In this document: one piece after another, positions 17,267-25,288 of the stretch
How the letters are laid out: every line of letters starts with the position of its first letter
How positions within the stretch are numbered: position 1 is the stretch's first letter
Source of the DNA: Alteromonas sp. MMG017
GTDB taxonomy: Bacteria > Pseudomonadota > Gammaproteobacteria > Enterobacterales > Alteromonadaceae
Assembly (NCBI RefSeq): GCF_018100795.1
Contig: NZ_JAGJDY010000008.1
Location: 186,001-250,000, forward strand
Direction of reading: 5' to 3'
DNA length: 64,000 bases
Notes under the pieces: generated by a model
The model's input: the letters and a program-made list of their open reading frames with translations, nothing else
Databases searched by the model: none
Told to the model about the DNA's origin: nothing
Position numbers and translations under genes: made by a program

Positions 17267-18610
17267 ATGACAAAAGTGTTAATTGTTGATGACAACGCAG
17301 CCGTATTAGAGGCGTTGTCATTATTGCTAGAAATTCATGGTTACGATGTGGTGACAGCCACCACGCCAAAAGCAGCGCTGCAGATAGTCAATTACCAAGC
17401 TATCGGGCTAGTGCTGCAAGATATGAATTTTAGTGCAGATACGACCTCTGGCGAAGAAGGACGCGATCTCTTCTTCGCACTTCGTGAGCTAAACCCGTTA
17501 TTACCCATTATTCTCATTACAGCGTGGACGGAGTTAGAGCAAGCTGTAGAGTTAGTGAAAGCGGGCGCGGCAGACTACATTCCAAAGCCTTGGGATGACA
17601 GCAAGCTGATTACTACTATTAAAAACCTAGTAGCGCTAGGCCAGGCCGCTAGCCAAAATAAAGTGTTGAAGCAACAGGCGGCAAATTTTGACAATACTCG
17701 CCAGGCAGCAGTAAGTATTGGATTAGTGTACGAAAGTGCAGCCATGCAGCGGGTGGTAGATATGTCGGTGCAGGTGGCTAAATCAGATGTGCCGGTACTT
17801 ATTACTGGACCTAATGGTAGCGGAAAGGAAAAGATTGCTGAACTCATTCAGTCTCAATCCCCCCTTAATCAGTCCGCCTTTGTGAAGGTAAACGCGGGAG
17901 CCCTTCCTCAAGAGCTTATTGAAGCCGAGCTATTTGGCGCAGAAGTAGGGGCGTTTACCAGTGCTAATAAAACGCGAATTGGCCGCTTTGAAGCCGCCAA
18001 CCAAGGCACTTTGTTTTTAGATGAAATTGGCAATTTGCCTTTGTCGGGCCAAGTCAAATTATTGCGTGTATTGCAAACCGGTGAATTTGAAAAACTGGGC
18101 TCGGTGAAAACACAAAAAACAGATGTAAGAATTATATCGGCTACCAATTCTGATTTAACTCGCGATATCGCCAACGGCGAATTCCGCGAGGACTTGTTTT
18201 ATCGTTTAAATGTTATCGAAATTAATGTGCCGCCGCTCAATGAGCGAGGAGATGATGTGTTGGCTTTAGCAAAGCATTTCCTGCCAGGTCGAGACATAAG
18301 CTTAACGGGTCAACAAGCGCTGCAAGCCTATGCATGGCCAGGAAATGTGCGTGAGCTTGAGAATGTGTGTCGACGAGTTAGTATTTTGCACCCAGATGGT
18401 ACCCTTGATGCTGAAGACTTCGGTTTACCCTGTGCGAATGGTGAATCGAATACCGAGGACAAAGGTGGAAAAGAACCCAGCAAGTTAGAGATAGAGGCGG
18501 CGCTTACAGAATTTAACGGCACAATATCTAAAGTCGCAAGGTACTTGGGGCTATCAAGGCAAGCCCTTTACCGCAGACTAGATAAATACGGAATTAATTA
18601 TAAATCGTGA
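17267..18610 (+). CDS. NtrC-family sigma54-dependent response regulator with GAFTSA loop
   Basis: A 447-residue regulator with three domains. The receiver domain carries phospho-acceptor Asp 52 in LVLQDMNF. The AAA+ domain has a Walker A GPNGSGKE at 181-188 and Walker B GTLFLDEIG near 247-255. A Fis-type helix-turn-helix forms the C-terminus (VARYLGLSRQALYRRLDKYG). The sigma54-contacting loop, normally GAFTGA, reads GAFTSA at 228-233. It lies 22 bp after the permease gene and overlaps the kinase gene by four bases (GTGA). It probably activates its own operon through the palindromes near 12.48 kb. Confidence 0.93.
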   Translation: MTKVLIVDDNAAVLEALSLLLEIHGYDVVTATTPKAALQIVNYQAIGLVLQDMNFSADTTSGEEGRDLFFALRELNPLLPIILITAWTELEQAVELVKAGAADYIPKPWDDSKLITTIKNLVALGQAASQNKVLKQQAANFDNTRQAAVSIGLVYESAAMQRVVDMSVQVAKSDVPVLITGPNGSGKEKIAELIQSQSPLNQSAFVKVNAGALPQELIEAELFGAEVGAFTSANKTRIGRFEAANQGTLFLDEIGNLPLSGQVKLLRVLQTGEFEKLGSVKTQKTDVRIISATNSDLTRDIANGEFREDLFYRLNVIEINVPPLNERGDDVLALAKHFLPGRDISLTGQQALQAYAWPGNVRELENVCRRVSILHPDGTLDAEDFGLPCANGESNTEDKGGKEPSKLEIEAALTEFNGTISKVARYLGLSRQALYRRLDKYGINYKS

Positions 18611-19989
18611 GGTTAATTAAAACTAAACTTCTGGTAGCAGCGCTTTGCGCTACGGCAATAGGCATGGCGCCTATGTTGTATTTAAGCGACCAGTCGGTTG
18701 TTCAAAAAGTCCTGCTTGCTACCGCATCTTTGTGCCTGTGCGCAATGGCAGTGAAAATCTGTACGTCACAAATAACTAAACAATTGGATGCCCTTGAAAT
18801 AGGCTTGCTCAATTTTAAAGACGGTGAGTTTTCATCAACACTGGCTTGTAAAACTGGGGACGAGTTTGAAACCTTATGCCAGCTTTATAACGATACCGCA
18901 GAAACCCTTCGCCGAGAAAAACAGTGGTTGTATCAACGAGAGCTAATGCTAGACAAAGTGCTGCATAGTTCGCCTGACGTTTTATTATTAGTAAACGACC
19001 AGATGCATGTAGTACTGAGTAACCGCCAAGCGTGCGAGTTCTTCCACCCAACAAGTAAGATGGAGGATAGTGACTTACAGGCAAATAGTGCCAATGGGGT
19101 AGGTGCTAACAGTTTGGGCGAGAAAAGCATGGGTAGCAGAAGCTTAGAGGGTTACACCCTTGGCACGTTACTCAAAAATAAACCAGACACGCTGAAAGAT
19201 GTTTTGTTAGAAAACCGAGAAGGCCTATTCACCTTGCCTCAGGATGCCAGCGGTATTCAAACGTGGCATATGGCTACCGGAACCTTCTTGCTCAATAACC
19301 AAACTCATCGATTGTATATTCTTAAGCAAATGACTCGGGAGCTTAACCGACAAGAAGTGTCGGTTTGGAAAAAAGTAATAAGGGTGATTAGTCACGAGCT
19401 AAATAATTCCTTAGGGCCTATTTCCAGCCTGTTACATAGCGGGCAAATTGTAGGGCAGCAAAATGGTGATACTCGTCTGGTGCGGGTGTTCCACACCATT
19501 GAAGAGCGTATTGCCCATTTAAATCAATTTGTTCAAGGGTATGGAAGGTTTGCGAAATTGCCTCCACCAGTTTTGACAACGATTGATTGGGATAAAATAA
19601 CGGCGCAACTCAGCAATCAATGTGATTTCAAGTTAACCATGCCAGAGGCTGTCGAGGTGAAAGCCGATGCAGTCCAAGTAGAACAGCTATTAATCAACTT
19701 GCTTAAAAATGCCCATGAGTCGGGAGGAAATCCACAGGATGTGGAGCTCGTTATCAAGCAAACGGCCTCTCAAGTTATTATAGAAGTACTCGATAGCGGA
19801 AAAGGCATGACGGATAGCGTAATGACAAATGCGCTGGTTCCTTTTTATTCCACTAAGGCGAATGGAAGTGGACTAGGGTTGGCGCTATGCCGAGAAATTA
19901 CCGATGCACATAATGGCCACTTAGTGATTCAAAACCGAAAAGAAAAAGGATTATGCGTGCGTTTTATTATTGATAAAACGAAAAAGTAA
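18607..19989 (+). CDS. Sensor histidine kinase with very short periplasmic loop
   Basis: A 460-residue kinase starting at GTG 18607. Two hydrophobic helices (about residues 7-26 and 35-52) are separated by only about eight residues, leaving almost no periplasmic sensor. A HAMP-like linker and a PAS-like domain follow (near SSPDVLLLVNDQMHVVLSN). The PAS region holds a Gly/Ser-rich insertion around residues 155-180. The phospho-acceptor is in VISHELNNSLGPISSLLHS, and the ATPase domain has the N box LINLLKNAHESGG and the G box GSGLGLALCREI. The layout recalls intramembrane-sensing kinases that read the state of an associated ABC transporter, which would be the one encoded upstream. Confidence 0.92.
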   Translation: MRLIKTKLLVAALCATAIGMAPMLYLSDQSVVQKVLLATASLCLCAMAVKICTSQITKQLDALEIGLLNFKDGEFSSTLACKTGDEFETLCQLYNDTAETLRREKQWLYQRELMLDKVLHSSPDVLLLVNDQMHVVLSNRQACEFFHPTSKMEDSDLQANSANGVGANSLGEKSMGSRSLEGYTLGTLLKNKPDTLKDVLLENREGLFTLPQDASGIQTWHMATGTFLLNNQTHRLYILKQMTRELNRQEVSVWKKVIRVISHELNNSLGPISSLLHSGQIVGQQNGDTRLVRVFHTIEERIAHLNQFVQGYGRFAKLPPPVLTTIDWDKITAQLSNQCDFKLTMPEAVEVKADAVQVEQLLINLLKNAHESGGNPQDVELVIKQTASQVIIEVLDSGKGMTDSVMTNALVPFYSTKANGSGLGLALCREITDAHNGHLVIQNRKEKGLCVRFIIDKTKK

Positions 19990-20003
19990 CAGACAAAAAA
20001 ATA

Positions 20004-20029
20004 GGGGAACAGACGGGCGTCTGTTCCCC
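20004..20029 (-). terminator. Perfect 12-bp hairpin, intrinsic terminator when read on the minus strand
   Basis: GGGGAACAGACG (20004-20015) pairs with CGTCTGTTCCCC (20018-20029). A run of A just upstream on the plus strand gives a T-run for minus-strand transcription. It could end a long smrB transcript that runs antisense over the DUF3149 gene, or act in both directions at the end of the kinase gene. Confidence 0.7.
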
Positions 20030-20077
20030 TTACGACGCTAAGCCAAGACCGTTTTTAACCTACGTCGAACAGGCATG

Positions 20078-20108
20078 TATAATGTATTGCAAATGAGAAT
20101 GATTTGCA
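20078..20108 (+). promoter_or_regulatory. Promoter with Fur box
   Basis: TATAAT at 20078-20083 has TTAACC 17 bp upstream. A 7-7-7 palindrome TGCAAAT-GAGAATG-ATTTGCA covers 20088-20108, over the predicted start site. The GAGAATGAT core is typical of Fur operators, so this promoter should be repressed when iron is plentiful. Confidence 0.65.
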
Positions 20109-20143
20109 ATGTCATTTTGAATTATTTTTAATTTATTTCTATA

Positions 20144-20234
20144 TTGATCTCGATCAACTTCTCTACAACCCTTCTATTTACCGTATTTCGGACTTGATCC
20201 AGATCATAAACCCTCGTCATGAAATCGCTATCAT
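20144..20234 (+). promoter_or_regulatory. Tandem FNR sites and -10 element upstream of the DUF3149 gene
   Basis: TTGATCTCGATCAA at 20144-20157 is a perfect match to the FNR consensus TTGATnnnnATCAA. TTGATCCAGATCAT at 20194-20207 is a near match. The centres are 50 bp apart. A TATCAT at 20229-20234 puts the start site near 20241, with the sites at about -41 and -91, the geometry of class II FNR promoters with a second upstream site. Confidence 0.7.
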
Positions 20235-20264
20235 TAACTTACTAACCCTGTGAGGAGAAACACT

Positions 20265-20390
20265 ATGTTACTAAGTATGATTTCAGATCCCGTTGTATGG
20301 GGCTCGCTTTTAGGTATCAGTATTATTATTGGAATGGGCGTGTTTTACACATACATGTTTATGCACAACAGCGCAGAGCTTGATAAGTAA
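20265..20390 (+). CDS. DUF3149-type 41-residue membrane protein
   Basis: The frame runs from ATG 20265 to TAA 20388-20390 and has GAGGAG about 8 bp before the start. It is too short for most ORF finders. The peptide begins MLLSMISDPVVWGSLLG, continues as a single membrane helix (about residues 11-31) and ends in a short polar tail. The SDPVVWGSLLG start is what I recall of DUF3149, a family of tiny inner-membrane proteins of unknown function in marine gammaproteobacteria. The gene has an unusually rich control region with two FNR sites and a Fur box, pointing to use under low oxygen and low iron. Confidence 0.8.
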   Translation: MLLSMISDPVVWGSLLGISIIIGMGVFYTYMFMHNSAELDK

Positions 20391-20455
20391 GCAGGGCTTT
20401 ACCTATGAGCATTGTCGCTTAGGTCAAGAAGCCTCAGTAAACAGGATTAAGTTTG

Positions 20456-21049
20456 CTATCGCTTATATTCTGGCGTGGGCACATCTAGCAAAACAAGCAA
20501 TGCTGCTTGTCCGCCGTATTCAAGGGGTGCTTGGTGGAATGCATTCACGTGGGGATGCTGTATTAAGTAGTGGGGAAGCGCGTTTTTTAAAACGCCTTGC
20601 CCAAACCCGTGCATTATAGAAACACAGTCTACCGACTCTTTGCGGGCGGTATAAATCAATGAGGCTATTTCGGTTTTTGCCATTTCTCGGGTCATGCCAT
20701 GTAAATCGAGCAAAAACTCAGGGGAATAGTCTCCTCGTCTAAGCTGCTTTAATACGTGCGTTGGCACGCCATCTCGGCAATACCGCATAGGGCCTTCTTG
20801 TGGAAGTACGGCTTGGTACATATCTGAAAAGCTAAAACTCGCCGCTACCTGCTTACTGCCTTTAAGGTGTTTAACCCCTGCCAGTTGCTTTTTCTTTTCT
20901 AGAGCAACTTTCTTATTCGGTACAATCTTGTCCTGCTCCATGGGCTTTACACCTTGCACAGCATCAGCAAATGAGAAGGTATCTTCAATCACTTTTGGCT
21001 TCTCAGTGCCTTTTTTCATGGCTTTTAGTTCTTTTTTAAATGCTGTCAT
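20456..21049 (-). CDS. smrB: Smr-domain ribosome rescue endonuclease
   Basis: SmrB in E. coli cleaves mRNA at collided ribosomes to start rescue. The C-terminal Smr domain (about residues 95-190) is clear: FLLDLHGMTREMAKTEI holds the DLHG motif, and VSIMHGFGQGVLKNALPHYL follows. The N-terminal half is charged and probably mediates ribosome contact. The 197-residue length is close to the E. coli protein (183). It is transcribed divergently from prmB, the same arrangement as in enterobacteria. Its 3' end converges on the DUF3149 gene with only 65 bp between them. Confidence 0.92.
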   Translation of the reverse strand: MTAFKKELKAMKKGTEKPKVIEDTFSFADAVQGVKPMEQDKIVPNKKVALEKKKQLAGVKHLKGSKQVAASFSFSDMYQAVLPQEGPMRYCRDGVPTHVLKQLRRGDYSPEFLLDLHGMTREMAKTEIASLIYTARKESVDCVSIMHGFGQGVLKNALPHYLIQHPHVNAFHQAPLEYGGQAALLVLLDVPTPEYKR

Positions 21050-21137
21050 TATGAACCGATATGCAAATTAACGTGGGCGCAGGCGTTATCTTTGGGTATG
21101 ATACCAGCTTTCATATTCCTGATGTACCCAAGCTCTT

Positions 21138-22073
21138 ATGACCGACAAGTTTTACTTAGAAGAAGCCATCGAAGATTTACACAGCATACTTGATATGATT
21201 CGGTGGGCTACCAGTCGTTTTAACGACGCCGCCCTCTATTTTGGTCATGGTACCGATAACGCTTGGGATGAAGCATTAAGCCTTACCATGCAAGCGCTGC
21301 ACTTGCCGCATTCGTTGTCTGAGCATGTTGGCGACAGTATGTTGTCATCACGACTTACAAAAAGTGAGCGTGAAAAAATTGCTGAGCTTGTTTTAAAACG
21401 AGTTCAAACTCGTATGCCACTGCCTTACATTACTAACGAAGCTTGGTTTTGCGGCATGCCTTTTTACGTTGATGAGCGCGTGCTTATTCCTCGCTCTCCG
21501 TTTGCAGAACTGATTCAAAATAATTTCGAGCCTTTCGTTAAAGAAGCACCGTCGCATATTTTAGATATGTGTACTGGTGGTGGCTGTATTGCGATTGCGC
21601 TTGCGCATGCGTACCCCGACTCACAGGTTGATGCGGTAGATATAAGCGAAGATGCCCTTGAAGTGGCTGATATTAATATTCAAGAGCATCAACTCAGTCA
21701 CCGTGTTTACCCCATTCATTCTGATTTATTTACTAATTTAACCGGGCAGAAGTACGATTTAATTGTATCAAACCCACCTTATGTTGATGCTGAAGACATG
21801 GCCGACTTACCTGATGAATATCATCATGAGCCAGAGCTCGCATTAGCTGCCGGTGATGACGGGTTAGAACTTGTGGATATTATGCTGCGTAAAGCACCAC
21901 AATATTTAACCGACAACGGCTGGTTGTTCATTGAAGTAGGTAACAGCGAAGTGCACATGGACACTCGCTTCCCAGGCCTTGAAGTCATTTGGCTTAGCTT
22001 TGAAAATGGCGGGCAGGGGATATTTGCCGTAAACAACACAACATTAAAAAACTATTTTAACAGCAAGGATTAA
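21138..22073 (+). CDS. prmB: Ribosomal protein uL3 glutamine methyltransferase
   Basis: PrmB uses S-adenosylmethionine to methylate a glutamine of ribosomal protein L3. The 311-residue protein has the SAM-binding motif ILDMCTGGGCIAIALA and the catalytic NPPYVDAEDM motif shared by glutamine N5-methyltransferases. The N-terminus (LEEAIEDLHSILDMIRWATSRFNDA) distinguishes it from PrmC. aroC follows after 9 bp, as in E. coli, so the two are likely cotranscribed. Confidence 0.95.
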   Translation: MTDKFYLEEAIEDLHSILDMIRWATSRFNDAALYFGHGTDNAWDEALSLTMQALHLPHSLSEHVGDSMLSSRLTKSEREKIAELVLKRVQTRMPLPYITNEAWFCGMPFYVDERVLIPRSPFAELIQNNFEPFVKEAPSHILDMCTGGGCIAIALAHAYPDSQVDAVDISEDALEVADINIQEHQLSHRVYPIHSDLFTNLTGQKYDLIVSNPPYVDAEDMADLPDEYHHEPELALAAGDDGLELVDIMLRKAPQYLTDNGWLFIEVGNSEVHMDTRFPGLEVIWLSFENGGQGIFAVNNTTLKNYFNSKD

Positions 22074-22082
22074 TTCTAGATT

Positions 22083-23183
22083 ATGTCAGGCAACAGCTTT
22101 GGAAAACTCTTCACCGTTACCACATTTGGAGAAAGCCACGGTATCGCCATTGGTGGTGTTGTTGATGGTTGTCCTCCAGGCCTCACGTTAAGTGAAACTG
22201 ATTTACAGGGCGATTTAGACAGACGTAAGCCTGGTACATCCCGTTATACCACGGCCCGTCGTGAAGATGATGAAGTGCAGATTTTGTCTGGCGTGTTTGA
22301 AGGAAAAACTACGGGTACCAGTATTGGTTTGTTAATTAAAAACAAAGACCAACGTAGCCAAGATTACTCAAATATCGCTGATCGTTTCCGTCCTGGTCAT
22401 GCTGATTACACCTACGATCAAAAGTATGGTTCACGTGATTATCGCGGTGGTGGTCGTTCTTCTGCCCGTGAAACCGCGGTACGTGTTGCGGCTGGTGGTA
22501 TTGCTAAAAAGTACTTAAAAGAAGTACATGGCGTTGAAGTACATGGGTACCTTTCTCAATTAGGGCCTATTAGCGTTGAAAACGTTGACCATACGGTAAC
22601 GAACACGAACCCTTTCTTTTGCCCCGATGAAAGCAAACTTGAAGCACTCGATGAATACATGCGCGAGCTAAAAAAATCTGGCGATAGCATTGGCGCTAAG
22701 GTTTCAGTCGTGGTTAAAAATGTTCCAGTGGGGTTGGGCGAGCCAGTATTCGATAGACTAGATGCCGACATTGCACACGCTATGATGGGTATTAACGCCG
22801 TTAAAGGCGTAGAAATTGGCGATGGCTTTGAGGTTATAAACCAAAAAGGCAGTGAGCACCGTGACACACTTTCACCCGAAGGTTTCCTATCAAACCATGC
22901 TGGTGGCGTATTAGGCGGTATTTCAACAGGACAAGATCTTGAAGTGCATATGGCACTTAAGCCAACCTCAAGTATTTCGGTGCCAGGCAAAACCATCAAT
23001 AAGCAAGGCGAAGAAATTGAAATTATCACCAAAGGTCGTCACGACCCTTGCGTGGGTATTCGCGCAGTGCCTATTGCTGAAGCGATGATGGCCATTGTAT
23101 TAATGGATCATTACTTACGTCACCGTGCACAAAATGCTTCTGTGGTATCGACGACTGCCCCCATCGCGGGTCAGGCTGACTAA
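22083..23183 (+). CDS. aroC: Chorismate synthase
   Basis: AroC converts 5-enolpyruvylshikimate 3-phosphate to chorismate with reduced FMN, the last step of the shikimate pathway. The 366-residue sequence starts [18 protein letters not shown], contains [14 protein letters not shown] and [14 protein letters not shown], and ends with [18 protein letters not shown], all highly conserved blocks of the enzyme. It sits directly after prmB and before a hairpin and an MFS gene. Confidence 0.98.
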   Translation: MSGNSFGKLFTVTTFGESHGIAIGGVVDGCPPGLTLSETDLQGDLDRRKPGTSRYTTARREDDEVQILSGVFEGKTTGTSIGLLIKNKDQRSQDYSNIADRFRPGHADYTYDQKYGSRDYRGGGRSSARETAVRVAAGGIAKKYLKEVHGVEVHGYLSQLGPISVENVDHTVTNTNPFFCPDESKLEALDEYMRELKKSGDSIGAKVSVVVKNVPVGLGEPVFDRLDADIAHAMMGINAVKGVEIGDGFEVINQKGSEHRDTLSPEGFLSNHAGGVLGGISTGQDLEVHMALKPTSSISVPGKTINKQGEEIEIITKGRHDPCVGIRAVPIAEAMMAIVLMDHYLRHRAQNASVVSTTAPIAGQAD

Positions 23184-23272
23184 ACGATAAGAAAACGCTA
23201 AGAAAACGCTAGTTAAGCGCTAATAAACAGCGCGTCAGTAAAAATAGTAACAACCCAATTCATCCCCTCATA

Positions 23273-23298
23273 CGCCACAAGTAATCTTACTTGTGGCG
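23273..23298 (+). terminator. Hairpin after aroC
   Basis: CGCCACAAGT (23273-23282) pairs perfectly with ACTTGTGGCG (23289-23298) across a 6-nt loop. There is no T-run, so termination would be weak. It also lies in the leader of the next gene. Confidence 0.5.
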
Positions 23299-23320
23299 CT
23301 ATCGCATACGGAGTTGTGCA

Positions 23321-24496
23321 GTGCCATTCGCTAAATTGCCTTTTGCTAACCATAAATCACTCATTGTCCTCGCGTTAACTTATTGGCTGTACTTTGGTCA
23401 ACTAGGCGTGTTAGTCCCTTACTTGGGTATATTTCTTGATGGTCGTGGTTTTAGATCTGCTGAAATAGGGGAGCTTTTCGCGGTAATAACCTTGGCGCGT
23501 ATTTTAGGGCCTGGATTGTGGGCGGGCATTGCCGATAAAAAAGGTAATGCGGTAAGTGTATTGCGCCTGGGTAGCTTTCTTACGGTAGCCACCTTTTGTT
23601 CGGTATTCTTATTTGAAGGTTTTTGGGGGCTTACCCTTTCCTTTGGCTTAATGATGATGTTCTGGACTGCGGTTTTACCTCAGTTAGAGGTTATTACTAT
23701 GAAGTCTGTAGTGGGAACTAAAGCCAGCTATGGGCTTATTAGGTTGTGGGGAAGTATCGGCTTTATCTGCTTAACCGTAGGCGTGGGTAAGGCCTTAGAC
23801 AGCTTTTCTACTGAAACACCGGTCATCGTGAGTGTGGGCGTGTTATTGCTCTTGTTCGTGACCACGCTATTTATTCAAGCCCCGAAAGCGAGTGCCGAGA
23901 AACACACCGCTGTTGGAAGCATTTGGCAGTATGCCAAACAGCGCCCTTTTGTGGTTTTTATCTTTGCCTCAATATGCTTACAAATTAGTTTCGGTGCTTA
24001 TTATGGTTTCTTTGCATTGTATATGCGCGACCTTGGCTACAGCGGTCAGCAAACGGGTTTATTCATCGCCCTAGGTGTATTGGTAGAAGTGGTTATTTTT
24101 CTTATTGCCAGTCGTTTAACTGCACGTTTTGGCGTATGGAATTTGCTGTTTGCCAGTTTGCTATTAACAGCACTGCGTTGGTATGCGTTAGCGGCAGCGG
24201 CCGATAGCATGGCGGTGATATTACTAAGCCAAGTGATTCATGCGTTAAGCTTCGGATTAACCCATGCGGTATCGGTACACTTTATTCACCAGTTTTTACC
24301 ACCGGCATTCCACAGCCGAGGCCAAGCTATCTATATTAGTGTGGCCTTTGGGTTTGGTGGCGCATTTGGTAATTACATGGCAGGTCAACAATGGAACCAA
24401 GGCGCCAATGCTTATGAAACCTTTGCCACCGCCGCGGTGTTCTCAGCAATAGGGGCGGTCTCCTTGTTTTTCTGTAAGCGCAAGCAACTTATGTAA
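23321..24496 (+). CDS. MFS transporter, HcaT/LacY-like (MFS_1_like)
   Basis: A 391-residue inner-membrane protein with twelve predicted helices. The first block, LTYWLYFGQLGVLVPYLGIFLDGRGFRSAEIGELFAV, is typical of the MFS_1_like group that includes the putative 3-phenylpropionate transporter HcaT. The start is taken as GTG 23321, with GGAG 8 bp upstream. A TTG thirty bases further up is also in frame but lies inside the preceding hairpin. The substrate cannot be read from sequence. No catabolic genes are adjacent, so a small-molecule uptake or efflux role remains open. Confidence 0.85.
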   Translation: MPFAKLPFANHKSLIVLALTYWLYFGQLGVLVPYLGIFLDGRGFRSAEIGELFAVITLARILGPGLWAGIADKKGNAVSVLRLGSFLTVATFCSVFLFEGFWGLTLSFGLMMMFWTAVLPQLEVITMKSVVGTKASYGLIRLWGSIGFICLTVGVGKALDSFSTETPVIVSVGVLLLLFVTTLFIQAPKASAEKHTAVGSIWQYAKQRPFVVFIFASICLQISFGAYYGFFALYMRDLGYSGQQTGLFIALGVLVEVVIFLIASRLTARFGVWNLLFASLLLTALRWYALAAAADSMAVILLSQVIHALSFGLTHAVSVHFIHQFLPPAFHSRGQAIYISVAFGFGGAFGNYMAGQQWNQGANAYETFATAAVFSAIGAVSLFFCKRKQLM

Positions 24497-24707
24497 AAAG
24501 CCTTCACCGTTTAAAGCTTGTTTTATTAAAGCTTTCGTCTAAAACTACTTTACTTGCAATATGTAGCTATACTGAATTAGACGTAAAGTAATACTAGTAC
24601 GAAGACAATAGACACCTTGTTGTAATAAAGAACATTATTGCAGGTCTAGTACAAGGCTAGCACAGGTGTCGACGTCAGTAGTTTTGTACTAATAAAGGAG
24701 TGCTTGC

Positions 24708-25172
24708 ATGAATTTACGCTCTGATATGGTGTGTAATAAAAAGTTTCCCCATGCGGCTTACAGTATAGAAATTACCGGTTCTACGCTGATTAGTGAATTA
24801 AAGGGTCAGTGGTCTACTGAGATATCAAATAGCTATATTGCGGATGTTAAGCAAGAGGTTGCCTCAAGGTTTAACATGCGCTGGCTACATATCGTGTTGT
24901 TAGATAAGTGGGATTTAACCACTTTTGACGCCATGGAAAACTTCACTCAATACGGAGTATGGTGTTATGAAAATGGCGTGAAAGCGTCTTTCTATGTGTA
25001 TCAAACCAACCCAGTCAAACGCTATCAATTGGCCAAAATGTTGCCCGAACGCGCCAAAGACTACGTTAGCTTTCATGTGGAAAGCATCGACGACGCGTTT
25101 CACTACGCCTCTGAAAATGGCTTTCTTGACGAGCCTAAGCCCAACCAGGCGATTAAAACATTGAATGCCTAA
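24708..25172 (+). CDS. Conserved-looking hypothetical protein, possible STAS-like fold
   Basis: A 154-residue soluble protein that I do not recognise. It has AAGGAG about 10 bp before the ATG, so the start is well supported. The middle alternates strand and helix (SIEITGSTLISELKGQW, then WLHIVLLDKWDLTTFDAMENF). That pattern resembles STAS or SpoIIAA-like domains found in marine gammaproteobacteria, but this is only a pattern impression. It has no signal peptide or membrane segment. It stands alone, with about 210 bp of AT-rich leader containing several inverted repeats. Confidence 0.65.
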   Translation: MNLRSDMVCNKKFPHAAYSIEITGSTLISELKGQWSTEISNSYIADVKQEVASRFNMRWLHIVLLDKWDLTTFDAMENFTQYGVWCYENGVKASFYVYQTNPVKRYQLAKMLPERAKDYVSFHVESIDDAFHYASENGFLDEPKPNQAIKTLNA

Positions 25173-25288
25173 CATACTCATACGGTTGTATTTGCTCGTT
25201 AACGCCTTAGCGCGTTAGGCTCTAGAAGTTGGAAGTAAGAGTGTGCATTTAACTGGCGCCCCCGCGTACCAGAAGGCGCAAAGTACAA

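Noticed and set aside
20329..20619. 96-codon plus-strand frame overlapping the smrB 3' end
   Set aside because: It is out of frame with the DUF3149 gene that has the good ribosome site, and it is antisense to smrB. It is a shadow frame.
24536..24590. Interleaved complementary words (CGTCTAA with TTAGACG, TACTTTAC with GTAAAGTA) that look like a pseudoknot
   Set aside because: The loop joining the stems would have to cross about 15 bp with 3 nt, which is not physically reasonable. They could at most be alternative weak hairpins.
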